A DNA stretch of 64,000 nucleotides from Streptomyces aurantiacus (GTDB lineage: Bacteria > Actinomycetota > Actinomycetes > Streptomycetales > Streptomycetaceae), in contig NZ_CP114283.1 in assembly GCF_027107535.1 (NCBI RefSeq), forward strand, positions 2,728,001-2,792,000, in the 5' to 3' direction. The notes beneath the pieces are model-generated. The model made no database searches and was not told where the DNA came from. It saw nothing but the letters and a program-made list of their open reading frames with translations. Below, piece after piece: positions 7,484 to 15,373 of this stretch. The position numbers and the translations under genes are program-made. Position 1 is the first letter of the stretch, and every line of letters starts with the position of its first letter.

Positions 7484-8965
7484 GTGACGCCTGAATCCCA
7501 CTCCCTGACCGGCATGGACGACCTCATGTCCGGCCCGCCGCCGGGCTGCCCCGCCCACGGCACGGGTCCCGGCGGACTGCGCCGCCTGTACGGACCCGAG
7601 GCGCAGGACCTGGGGGCCCTGTACGAGAAGCTCCGGGCAGAACACGGCGCCGTCGCGCCCGTGCTGCTCCACAACGACGTGCCCTTCTGGATGGTCCTCG
7701 GGCACGGCGAGAACCTCCACATGGTCAGCAACCCCTCGGTCTACACTCGCGACAGCCGCATCTGGACCGCCCTCATGGACGGCACGGCGGGCGCCGACCA
7801 CCCGCTGATGCCCCACATCGCCTGGCAGCCCATCTGCTCCCACGCCGAGGGAGACGAACACCAGCGGCTGCGGGGCGCGGTCATGGGCGCCATGTCGACC
7901 ATCAACACCCGTGACCTGCGCCGCCACATCAACCACTGGACCCAGGAGCTGGTCAACCAGTTCTGCGAGCGGGGCACCGCCGACCTGGTCTCCCAGTTCG
8001 CCGAACACCTGCCCATGGCCGTGCTGTGCGAGATCCTCGGTATGCCCGAGGAGTACGACGACCGGATGGTGCAGACCACCCGCGACCTGCTCAAGGGCAC
8101 CGAGACCGCCATCGCCAGCAACGAGTACGTCATGAGCGTGCTGATGCGGCTCACCGTACGACGCCGGACCGAGCCGGCCAACGACTTCACCAGTCACCTC
8201 ATCAACCACCCCGCCGGGCTCACCGACGAGGAGGTCGCCCAGCACCTGCGCCTCGTCCTGCTCGCCGCGTACGAGGCCACGGCGAACCTCCTCGCCAACG
8301 TGCTGCGGGTCGTCCTCACGGACCCCGGCTTCCGTGCCCAGCTCAACGGCGGCCAGATGACGGTGCCCCAGGCGGTGGAGCAGTCCCTGTGGGACGAGCC
8401 GCCGTTCAGCTCCGTCCTCGGCTACTTCGCCAAGCAGGACACGGAGTTGGGCGGACAGCGCATCCGCAAGGGCGACGGGCTGCTCTTCGGGATCGCGCCG
8501 GGCAACGTCGACCCGCACGTCCGCCCGGACCTCTCGGCGAACATGAAGGGCAACCGCTCGCACCTCGCCTTCGGCGGCGGTCCGCACGAGTGCCCCGGCC
8601 AGGACATCGGCCGTGCCATCGCCGACACCGGTGTCGACGCGCTCCTCAAGCGGCTTCCCGACGTCCAGCTCGGCGTCGACGAGGACGATTTGAAGTGGAC
8701 CGCGTCCATCTCCTCACGTCATCTGGTGGAACTGCCGGTCGTGTTCGACCCGGCTTCGCCGAAGGACGTCATGGAGCGCCCCGGAGTGAGCCAGCTGCCC
8801 CGGCCGCGGCCGGACTGGGACCTCTCCGGGGACACCGCGGAGACCGCTCCGGCGCCGCGGCCCACGATCGACCAGCCGCTGGTCCCGGCTCCCGAACCGG
8901 TCGTCGAACCGGGCCACCGGCTCGGCGCCTGGCAGCGCTTCGTGCGCTGGTGGCGCGGCTACTGA
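7484..8965 (+). CDS. cvnE: Cytochrome P450, CYP157-like, EXXR motif replaced by EQSLW
   Basis: 493 residues from GTG 7484, chosen for GGAG 12 bases upstream; the frame is open to a GTG at 7421 that has no ribosome site. The heme loop FGGGPHECPGQ is intact with Cys370. The K-helix position holds EQSLW (residues 299-303) instead of the nearly universal EXXR. This is the hallmark reported for CYP157C1 of S. coelicolor (EQSLW at 297-301). The I-helix has AAYEATAN in place of the usual A/GGxDT. It follows the conservon cvnABCD as in rarE/cvnE arrangements. The substrate is unknown, and loss of EXXR leaves activity in doubt. The C-terminal ~60 residues are a Pro-rich tail that ends in RFVRWWRGY. 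Confidence 0.92.
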   Translation: MTPESHSLTGMDDLMSGPPPGCPAHGTGPGGLRRLYGPEAQDLGALYEKLRAEHGAVAPVLLHNDVPFWMVLGHGENLHMVSNPSVYTRDSRIWTALMDGTAGADHPLMPHIAWQPICSHAEGDEHQRLRGAVMGAMSTINTRDLRRHINHWTQELVNQFCERGTADLVSQFAEHLPMAVLCEILGMPEEYDDRMVQTTRDLLKGTETAIASNEYVMSVLMRLTVRRRTEPANDFTSHLINHPAGLTDEEVAQHLRLVLLAAYEATANLLANVLRVVLTDPGFRAQLNGGQMTVPQAVEQSLWDEPPFSSVLGYFAKQDTELGGQRIRKGDGLLFGIAPGNVDPHVRPDLSANMKGNRSHLAFGGGPHECPGQDIGRAIADTGVDALLKRLPDVQLGVDEDDLKWTASISSRHLVELPVVFDPASPKDVMERPGVSQLPRPRPDWDLSGDTAETAPAPRPTIDQPLVPAPEPVVEPGHRLGAWQRFVRWWRGY

Positions 8966-9915
8966 GCCTGCCCGCCGCCGGCCCAGCCGTCGTACGCGGA
9001 CCACGCTCCCAGCGTCCGCGCGCTGCGGAACGCATGCCTGCGTCCCGTGACCGGATCGGTGAACTCCAGTACCCGCGCCAGCAGTTGCAGCGGGCGCCGG
9101 AAGTCACCGGCCGGCACGGGGGCGGCGACCGCCGGGTACAGCGGGTCACCGAGGACCGGCACGCCCAACGCACTCATGTGCACCCGTAGTTGGTGCGTCT
9201 GCCCGGTGCGGGGGAGCAGCCGGTAGAGGGCCCGGCCGTCCCGGTGCTCCACCAGCTCGATCCGGCTCTCGGCGTTCGGCTCGCCCGGTACCTCCCGGGC
9301 CGCCAGGACTCCGCGCTCCTTCTCGATCCGGCTGCGGACGGTCCGGGGCAGGTCGACCTCTTCCGCGTACGGGGCGACCGCCGCGTACTCCTTGCGTACC
9401 AGCCGGTCGCGGAACAGTGACTGGTAGGCGCCGCGCTCCTCGGGCCGCACGGTGAACAGCACGAGACCGGCGGTGAGCCGGTCGAGCCGGTGCGCGGCTC
9501 CGAGTGCCGGGACGTCCAGCTCCCGTCGCAGCCGCGCCAGTGCCGTTTCGGCGACATGGCTGCCCCGGGGTGTCGTGGCGAGGAAGTGCGGCTTGTCGGC
9601 GACCACGATGTGCTCGTCGCGGTACACGACCTCCACGGGGAACGGCACCCGCTCCTCGTCGGGCAGTTCGCGGTGGAACCACACGAACATCCCCGGCACG
9701 AACGCCGTTTCAGGGGTCACCGGCCGTCCGTCCGCCGCCACGACCTGCCCCGTGGCGAGCATCTCGTCGATCACCGGGGCCTGCCCCGCGAGCCGCTCCA
9801 CCAGATGCTCCCGTACGGTGCTCCAGGCTCCCTCGGCGGGCAGCCGCAGCCGCACCGGATCCACCCCCTCACGCTGGGGCAGGGGAGAGGGCGGAATCCG
9901 GGGTTTGCGTCTCAC
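8959..9915 (-). CDS. RluA-family 23S rRNA/tRNA pseudouridine synthase
   Basis: 318 residues from GTG 9915. The family signature is present: AAHRLDRLTAGL with the catalytic Asp, preceded by a short strand EHIVVADKPHFLATTP, and later GQTHQLRVHMSALGVPVLGD. A divergent S4-like N-terminus (~75 residues) may bind RNA. It would convert a uridine in rRNA or tRNA to pseudouridine; the target cannot be told from sequence. Its 3' end overlaps the end of the convergent P450 gene by 7 bases. No strong ribosome site precedes the chosen start, so the first residues are uncertain. Confidence 0.9.
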   Translation of the reverse strand: MRRKPRIPPSPLPQREGVDPVRLRLPAEGAWSTVREHLVERLAGQAPVIDEMLATGQVVAADGRPVTPETAFVPGMFVWFHRELPDEERVPFPVEVVYRDEHIVVADKPHFLATTPRGSHVAETALARLRRELDVPALGAAHRLDRLTAGLVLFTVRPEERGAYQSLFRDRLVRKEYAAVAPYAEEVDLPRTVRSRIEKERGVLAAREVPGEPNAESRIELVEHRDGRALYRLLPRTGQTHQLRVHMSALGVPVLGDPLYPAVAAPVPAGDFRRPLQLLARVLEFTDPVTGRRHAFRSARTLGAWSAYDGWAGGGQAQ

Positions 9916-9986
9916 CTGGTCAAGCGTACGCAGGGGTCTCCCGGCGGGGCGGGCGGACGGTCCCGCGATCCGGCGTATCCGTGCGG

Positions 9987-11525
9987 TCAGGTGTGAGCGG
10001 GCGCTTGCGACGCCGCGCCCCGGGCCCGGTACGCCCGGTACGCGCCGCCCAGGAGCAGGGTCGCCCCGAGGAAGAGCACCGTGAACCACTGGAAGTACCA
10101 GTGTCCGCCCGCCGGGTCGTACACCTCCGCCCGGGGCCAGGCCAGGTTGACGGTCATGAAGAGGCCGTACAGCAGGGCGAGCGCGTTGACGGGGACGCCC
10201 CAGCGGCCGAGGGAGAAGAGCGGGCGGCCCGTCTCGTCGGTGCCCTCGACGGTGAAGCCGCCGCGCAGGCGCTGCCACAGGAGGGGCCCGGTGACCATGG
10301 CGTACGCGAGGTACAGCATCACGATGCAGGTGGTGCCGATGGCCAGGAAGGCTTCCGGCGAGGCGAAGTTGAGGAGCAGCAGGGCCGCCGCCGAGGCGCC
10401 GACGACGAGGGCCGGGGCGCTCGGCATGCCGGTGCGCGGGTTGACCTTCGCGAGCCGTCCGGAGAAGGGCAGTTGACCGTCGCGGGCCATGGAGAACAGC
10501 ATCCGGCAGGCGGACGTCTGGATCGCGAGGGTCGCCACCGCGATGGCGATCACCACGTCGGCCAGCAGTGCCCGGCCCACGCCGTCGCCGAGGCTGCTGG
10601 TGAGCACGTAGCTCAGTCCCTCGACGCCGAGCCGGCCGTCGGTGAGGCTGGGCGCGGCGAGCAGACCGCCGAGGATGATGAGACCGCCGAGCAGGCCCGC
10701 CGCGCCGAGCGCGGTGAGGATCGTGCGGGGCGCGGTGCGCCGGGGGTCGCGCGTCTCCTCGCTCATCTCGCCCGCGCTGTCGAAGCCGATCATCACGTAC
10801 GCCGCCGTGAACGAACCCACCAGCAGGGCCCCGACCAGGCCCGACTGGGCGCTCGTCCCGGTGTGGAAGGTGATGCCGGGCGAGCGTTCGGAGTGGGTGA
10901 ACAGGAGCACGATGATCAAGACCGCGCCGATGATCTCCGCGGTCACGCCGATGCGGTTGACCAGGGACATCACACGGTTGTCGAGGACGTTCACGAGGGT
11001 CGTCAGCACCAGCAGGAGTACGCCGAGGACCGCCGCGTTCGCCGCGCCGCTCGCCGACGTCGGTGCCGGATCGTCGCCGATCAGCTGGAAGCCGGACCAG
11101 ATCGCGGGCATGACCACCTGCAGCGCGAGCGCCGCCGCGGCGACCACCACGATCTGCCCGATCACCATGATCCAGCCGGCGAACCAGCCGAAGGTGAGGC
11201 TGGAGAGCCGGGAGGACCACTGGTAGATGGCGCCGGAGATCGGATAGCGCGCCGCCAGCTCCGCGAAGCACGCGGCGACGAGCAACTGGCCGACCAGCAC
11301 GGCCGGCCAGGCCCAGAAGAAGACGGGGCCGCCGAACGCGTACCCGAAGGCGAAGAACTGGAAGACGGTCGTCAGGACGGAGATGAAGGAGAAGCCGGCG
11401 GCGAACGAGGCGTACCTGCCGAGGCTGCGGTGCAGCTCCTGGCGGTAGCCGAACTCCGCGAGGGAACGGTCGCCGGACGGCTCCGGCGGATCGGGGCGTA
11501 CGTCGGGGGGAGCGGTGGTGGCCAC
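9987..11525 (-). CDS. APC-superfamily amino acid/amine permease, likely co-regulated with the carboxylase operon
   Basis: 512 residues from GTG 11525, with 12 predicted membrane helices. The first helix region has FSFISVLTTVFQFFAFGYAFGGP, interrupted as in APC transporters, followed by AARYPISGAIYQWSS, the conserved helix 2-3 loop. The frame is open to 11633, but that would place the operator-like repeat inside the gene, so GTG 11525 behind AAGGCAGGTG is preferred. The same 26-base palindrome that precedes the DUF1989 operon lies 51 bases upstream. This suggests that it imports the nitrogenous substrate (urea, guanidine or a related compound) of that operon; the substrate is inferred. Confidence 0.9.
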   Translation of the reverse strand: MATTAPPDVRPDPPEPSGDRSLAEFGYRQELHRSLGRYASFAAGFSFISVLTTVFQFFAFGYAFGGPVFFWAWPAVLVGQLLVAACFAELAARYPISGAIYQWSSRLSSLTFGWFAGWIMVIGQIVVVAAAALALQVVMPAIWSGFQLIGDDPAPTSASGAANAAVLGVLLLVLTTLVNVLDNRVMSLVNRIGVTAEIIGAVLIIVLLFTHSERSPGITFHTGTSAQSGLVGALLVGSFTAAYVMIGFDSAGEMSEETRDPRRTAPRTILTALGAAGLLGGLIILGGLLAAPSLTDGRLGVEGLSYVLTSSLGDGVGRALLADVVIAIAVATLAIQTSACRMLFSMARDGQLPFSGRLAKVNPRTGMPSAPALVVGASAAALLLLNFASPEAFLAIGTTCIVMLYLAYAMVTGPLLWQRLRGGFTVEGTDETGRPLFSLGRWGVPVNALALLYGLFMTVNLAWPRAEVYDPAGGHWYFQWFTVLFLGATLLLGGAYRAYRARGAASQAPAHT

Positions 11526-11575
11526 GACGGCACCTGCCTTCGGCGCAGGGAGCGGGATCCTGGAGGCGACAGCGC

Positions 11576-11601
11576 ATTCCTGTCGGGTGACAGAAATTAG
11601 G
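11576..11601. promoter_or_regulatory. Operator-like inverted repeat, copy 2 (permease promoter)
   Basis: ATTCCTGTCGGGTGACAGAAATTAGG differs from the copy at 3211-3236 at only four positions, three of them in the centre of the palindrome. Arms CTGTC and GACAG are kept, as is the flanking TTAGG. It lies 51 bases before the permease start, against 57 bases at copy 1, with the same orientation to the gene. Probable binding site of the TetR protein encoded at 3333-3956. Confidence 0.78.
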
Positions 11602-11647
11602 GAGAGCCTGTTTCGCCCGCGTGACGCGGCCATGTCCGCGCCGGGCC

Positions 11648-11693
11648 TAAGTCCTCACGCCCTTGCGCCCCAAGTCCTCACGCCCATGCGCCG
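11648..11693. repeat. Two tandem copies of a 23-base unit upstream of the permease
   Basis: AAGTCCTCACGCCC appears twice, at 11649 and 11672, each followed by A/TTGCGCC. The copies differ at one base over the 21-base core. They lie about 125-170 bases upstream of the permease start. Confidence 0.6.
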
Positions 11694-11938
11694 GGACCGG
11701 GCTCGCGATGCGTCGTGTATGGGGTGATGCGCTTTGAAGGGCTCGCTGTCGTGGGCGAGCTGCGCCGCGCCGTCGAGGCGGATACCAGTGCTCGGACTGG
11801 CCGGCTCGGGCGGGGCTCGGCGGCGCGGACCGTCCCGGCGGGGCCGCGGACCCGGCCGCGTGACATCAGGTCGCGGCGATGCTCGGGCCGCCGGGGTGCG
11901 CTCACCCGGGGGCCGCGCCGGGAGGCCCCTGCGGTCGG

Positions 11939-11992
11939 CCGCGCCCCTTCCGGGGCGCGGGGAACTGCGCGACCGGCCATGAGCACCCGCGG
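11939..11992 (+). repeat. Dispersed intergenic element, copy 2
   Basis: Hairpin CCGCGCCCC/GGGGCGCGG (11939-11960), then GGAACTGCGCGACCGGCC and CACCCGCGG. Same design as the units at 7331-7384 and 50455-50504. Confidence 0.65.
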
Positions 11993-12025
11993 ACGGCGCA
12001 CACCTCCCGGGGTGGGGCGCCAGGT

Positions 12026-12871
12026 CTAGGCGGCGGGCGGCGCAGCCTCCTGCTCCGCCTCGACCTGCGCGTTCCAGTCCCGCTTCGCGGCCTGCCACCC
12101 GTCCTCGTTGTGCCCGAGCCGCCAGTACCCGGAGATCGAGAGGTCCTCGCGCGGAATCTGACGCTCGACGCGGAGCAGCCTGCGCAGCTCCTTCACGAAC
12201 CCGGCCTCGCCGTGCACGAACGCGTGCACCCGGCCCGCCGGGAACTCCAGCGCCCGTACGGCCTCCACCAGCGCCTCGCCGACCGGCCGCGCACCGCGGT
12301 GCAGCCAGACGACCTCGACGTCCGAGTCGAACTTCTGCTCCTCCTCGGGCCCCGAGACCTCCACGAAGACACGCACCTGCGCGCCGTCGGGCATCGCCTC
12401 CAGCGTCGCCGCGATCGCGGGCAGCGCGCTCTCGTCACCGGCGAGCAGATGCCAGTCGGCCTCGGCATCGGGGGCGTACGCTCCGCCCGGCCCGAGGAAC
12501 CGCACGAGCTCGCCCGCCTGTACGCGGGTGGCCCAGGGCCCCGCGAGTCCCTCGTCGCCGTGGATCACGAAGTCGAGGGTCAGCTCGCGCAGCTCCGGGT
12601 CCCAGGCGCGCACGGTGTACGTCCGCGTCACGGGCCACTGCTCGCGCGGGAACTTCTCGCGGATCCGGGTCATGTCGAAAGGCTCCGGATACGTCACGCC
12701 CTCGGCCCCGAACAGCAGCTTGACGTAGTGGTCGGTGCTGGTGCCCGTCGTGAAATCGGCGAGACCCTCGCCTCCGACGACCACGCGCTGCATATGGGGG
12801 GTCAGCCGCTCCGTACGGACGACCCGCGCGGAATGGGGCCTGGGGGCCCTGCGTGCCGGACGTTCTGCCAT
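12026..12871 (-). CDS. Siderophore-interacting protein (FAD-dependent ferric-siderophore reductase)
   Basis: 281 residues from ATG 12871, behind AGGAGG. The FAD-binding motif RTYTVRAWDP is at about residues 83-92 and HLLAGDESALPAIAATLE at about 145-162, both typical of the SIP/ViuB family. The C-terminal NAD(P)H-binding part ends with SGYWRLGHNEDGW. These cytoplasmic flavoproteins reduce iron in imported siderophores and release it. Upstream, 12890-12908 fits a DmdR1/IdeR iron box, which implies repression when iron is plentiful. Length is normal for the family. Confidence 0.94.
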   Translation of the reverse strand: MAERPARRAPRPHSARVVRTERLTPHMQRVVVGGEGLADFTTGTSTDHYVKLLFGAEGVTYPEPFDMTRIREKFPREQWPVTRTYTVRAWDPELRELTLDFVIHGDEGLAGPWATRVQAGELVRFLGPGGAYAPDAEADWHLLAGDESALPAIAATLEAMPDGAQVRVFVEVSGPEEEQKFDSDVEVVWLHRGARPVGEALVEAVRALEFPAGRVHAFVHGEAGFVKELRRLLRVERQIPREDLSISGYWRLGHNEDGWQAAKRDWNAQVEAEQEAAPPAA

Positions 12872-12889
12872 AACGGCCTCCTGGCTAAG

Positions 12890-12908
12890 TTCGCTAAGGC
12901 TTACCTAA
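12890..12908. promoter_or_regulatory. Iron box (DmdR1/IdeR-type operator)
   Basis: The minus strand reads TTAGGTAAGCCTTAGCGAA, 14 of 19 matches to the consensus TTAGGTTAGGCTAACCTAA. It lies just upstream of the SIP ribosome site and probably overlaps the promoter. Confidence 0.75.
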
Positions 12909-13066
12909 GTTAGCATCTCCCCCCAGTTAACACCCCTGAGCGGCCGAGCCCAGGGCCTCCCTTGCGGTAACCCGAAAAGTCGCGGATCACTCGTGAACCG
13001 CCGGTTGACACCTCGGGCAGGAACACGCGAAGGCGCTGGGCGCTCCCTGGAGTCCCAGTGTCCCCC

Positions 13067-14029
13067 TCAGGACCCCAGAGTCGACAGCAGCCGCGCAAGT
13101 GATCCACCGAGACCCCAGCGTGCCGCGAGCGCGTCCACAGCCGCCGGATCGCGCGGCGCGCGGGGCAGTGCCGTCCGCACGTCCGGCAGCGGTACGTCAC
13201 CGGCCACCCGGACGACCTTCGGGGCGACGGAGACGTACGGCCGCGACTCGTCGAGGCGCTTGCGCTGCGACGGCGTGAGCTTCGACTTCGGGTCGTCCAC
13301 CGCCGCCATGATCCCGGCCAGGTCCCCGAACTCGGCCAGCAGCTTGGCGGCCGTCTTCTCACCGATGCCCGGCACCCCCGGCAGGCCGTCGCTCGGGTCG
13401 CCGCGCAGCAGCGCCAGATCCACGTAACCCGCGCCGTCGACGCCGTACTTCTCACGCAGCCACGTCTCGTCCGTGAGCTGCAGCATGCCGACACCCTTGA
13501 GGGGGTACAGCACGCGCACCTCCCGCTTGTCGTCGACCAGTTGGTACAGGTCGCGGTCGCCCGTGACGATGTCGACCGGGCCCGTGGCACGGCCGGCGAA
13601 CGTGCCGATCACGTCGTCCGCCTCGTACCCCTCGACGCCCACGCGCGCGATGCCCAGCGCGTCCAGGACCTCCTCGATGACCGGCACCTGCGGCGACAGG
13701 GTGTCCGGCACCTCCTCCTCGTCCGGCCCGACCTCGGTCTCCTCGGCCACACGATGCGCCTTGTACGAGGGAATCAGGTCGACCCGCCACTGCGGACGCC
13801 AGTCCGCGTCCATGCAGGCCACCAGATCGTCCGGCCGGTGGTCCTTCACGAGCCGGTCGATGAACTCGAGCAGGCCCCGCACGGCGTTCACCGGGGTGCC
13901 GTCCGGGGCCCGCACGGACTCCGGGACCCCGAAATAGGCCCGGAAGTACAGGGAGGCGGTGTCGAGGAGCATGGTTCGCCGGGGCTGCTGAGTCTGCTGC
14001 GTCACGCCCCGCATCATGCCGTACGCCAC
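13067..14029 (-). CDS. Stand-alone 5'-3' exonuclease (PolA N-terminal domain type)
   Basis: 320 residues. It matches the 5'-3' exonuclease/flap nuclease domain of DNA polymerase I: LLDTASLYFRAYFG near the N-terminus, RPDDLVACMDADWRPQWR, EADDVIGTFA with acidic metal ligands, DIVTGDRDLYQLVD, and the helix-3-turn motif GIGEKTAAKLLAEFG at about residues 215-230. There is no polymerase domain. It probably trims RNA primers or flaps. The start is uncertain: GTG 14029 (after GGTGA), ATG 14017 or GTG 14005 are in frame; all leave the nuclease domain whole. Confidence 0.92.
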   Translation of the reverse strand: MAYGMMRGVTQQTQQPRRTMLLDTASLYFRAYFGVPESVRAPDGTPVNAVRGLLEFIDRLVKDHRPDDLVACMDADWRPQWRVDLIPSYKAHRVAEETEVGPDEEEVPDTLSPQVPVIEEVLDALGIARVGVEGYEADDVIGTFAGRATGPVDIVTGDRDLYQLVDDKREVRVLYPLKGVGMLQLTDETWLREKYGVDGAGYVDLALLRGDPSDGLPGVPGIGEKTAAKLLAEFGDLAGIMAAVDDPKSKLTPSQRKRLDESRPYVSVAPKVVRVAGDVPLPDVRTALPRAPRDPAAVDALAARWGLGGSLARLLSTLGS

Positions 14030-14231
14030 CGACAGTCACCGTCGGGCGCGGACAGTGGGCGAAAGAGGCTTCCACCACCGGCCTGGAGTAGACGTCCTGT
14101 GAACTGGGACACGGTCGGGTTTGCGCCAGGGAGTCGGGGGCAGGGGCGGACCCGGAGCGAACCCCGTCCCGTTTTCAACCACACCTGACATGTGCGCGAA
14201 CCGGACGGGCGGGCGGAACCCGCGTCGCTCC

Positions 14232-14260
14232 ACGGCCCGCCGGCGGGGGAGGCGGGCCGT
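14232..14260 (+). promoter_or_regulatory. Leader hairpin upstream of the betaine transporter
   Basis: ACGGCCCGCC (14232-14241) and GGCGGGCCGT (14251-14260) form a perfect 10-bp stem with a 9-base loop, followed by CTTCGTTCG, 24 bases before the GTG of the ATPase gene. It could be an attenuator, or the terminator of an upstream transcript. No riboswitch class was recognised. Confidence 0.55.
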
Positions 14261-14284
14261 CTTCGTTCGACCTGAGAGGTACTT

Positions 14285-15373
14285 GTGTCATCCAGGCTGC
14301 AGGCGGAACAGCTCTACAAGGTGTTCGGCAGACGACCCGGCGAGGCGGTCGAGCGACTGAGCGCAGGCGCCGACCGTGAGGAGCTGCGGGCCGAGGGCAT
14401 CACCGCAGCGGTGATCGACGCCTCCTTCACGGTGGAACCGGGCGAGATCTTCGTCGTCATGGGCCTGTCCGGGTCCGGCAAGTCCACCCTGCTGCGCATG
14501 CTCAACGGACTCCTGGAGCCGACCGCGGGACGCGTGGTCTTCGACGGGCAGGACCTGACCGCGCTGAACGACCGCGAGATGCGCGAGGTCCGGTCGCGGA
14601 AGGTCAGCATGGTCTTCCAGCACTTCGCGCTCTTCCCGCACCGCAGCGTCCTGGAGAACGCGGCCTACGGTCTGGAGGTGCAGGGCGTACCGCGCGCCGA
14701 ACGCCACGAGCGCGCCACCAAGGCCCTGGTGCTGGCCGGACTCGCGGGCTGGGAGAAGTCCTGGCCCGACGAACTGTCCGGCGGTATGCAGCAGCGTGTG
14801 GGCCTCGCCCGGGCGCTCGCCACCGACGCCGACCTGCTGCTGATGGACGAGTCGTTCAGCGCGCTCGACCCGCTGATCCGGCGTGACATGCAGGACCAGC
14901 TGATCGAGCTGCAGAAGAAGCTCAAGAAGACCATCGTCTTCATCACCCACGACCTCAACGAGGCCATGCGCCTCGGTGACCGCATCGCCGTCATGCGCGA
15001 CGGCCGGATCGTCCAGATCGGCACCGCCGAGGACATCCTCGTCCGTCCCGCGAACGACTACGTCGCGTCCTTCATCCAGGACGTCGACCGCTCCCGGGTC
15101 CTCACGGCGTCCTCCGTCATGGACACGGAGCTGCGCGGCGACGAGGCGGACTGCGACTGCGAGACCGCGAGGCCCGACACGTCGTTCGGTGAACTGTGCG
15201 CCATCAGCGCACGGCTGACCCACCCCGTCGCCGTCGTCGACAAGACGGGCGAGCTCGTAGGAGTCGTGCCCCGGCGGCGGCTCGTGGGCTTCCTCGGCGA
15301 CGAGCAGGGCGAACCCGCGCCCTGCGACTCCCCGCGCGGCAAGACCCTCGGGGCGGTGAAGACCGATGCCTAG
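14285..15373 (+). CDS. Glycine betaine/proline-type ABC transporter ATP-binding protein
   Basis: 362 residues from GTG 14285. It has the extended N-terminus of the ProV/OpuAA class (LYKVFGRRPGEAVERLSAG), Walker A GLSGSGKST, signature ELSGGMQQRVGLARALA, and Walker B DLLLMDESFSALDPL. The C-terminus has one weak CBS-like segment (ARLTHPVAVVDKTGELVGVVPRR split around residue 315) instead of the usual tandem pair. It energises uptake of an osmoprotectant through the permease encoded next, whose start overlaps this stop by 8 bases. Confidence 0.95.
   Translation: MSSRLQAEQLYKVFGRRPGEAVERLSAGADREELRAEGITAAVIDASFTVEPGEIFVVMGLSGSGKSTLLRMLNGLLEPTAGRVVFDGQDLTALNDREMREVRSRKVSMVFQHFALFPHRSVLENAAYGLEVQGVPRAERHERATKALVLAGLAGWEKSWPDELSGGMQQRVGLARALATDADLLLMDESFSALDPLIRRDMQDQLIELQKKLKKTIVFITHDLNEAMRLGDRIAVMRDGRIVQIGTAEDILVRPANDYVASFIQDVDRSRVLTASSVMDTELRGDEADCDCETARPDTSFGELCAISARLTHPVAVVDKTGELVGVVPRRRLVGFLGDEQGEPAPCDSPRGKTLGAVKTDA

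Larger units (their letters stand above)
11602..12025. other. Intergenic region without a supported gene
   Basis: 424 bases between the permease promoter and the end of the SIP gene. It holds a 23-base tandem duplication (11648-11693) and a dispersed hairpin element (11939-11992). Open frames here lack ribosome sites and resemble nothing known. Confidence 0.6.

Noticed and set aside
8959..11577. Apparent 872-residue fusion frame of permease-region sequence and pseudouridine synthase
   Set aside because: Only the last 318 residues are a real protein; the first part is an out-of-frame reading of the permease gene.
14042..14284. c-di-AMP (ydaO) riboswitch in the betaine transporter leader
   Set aside because: Only a simple hairpin is visible; the conserved ydaO blocks were not found.
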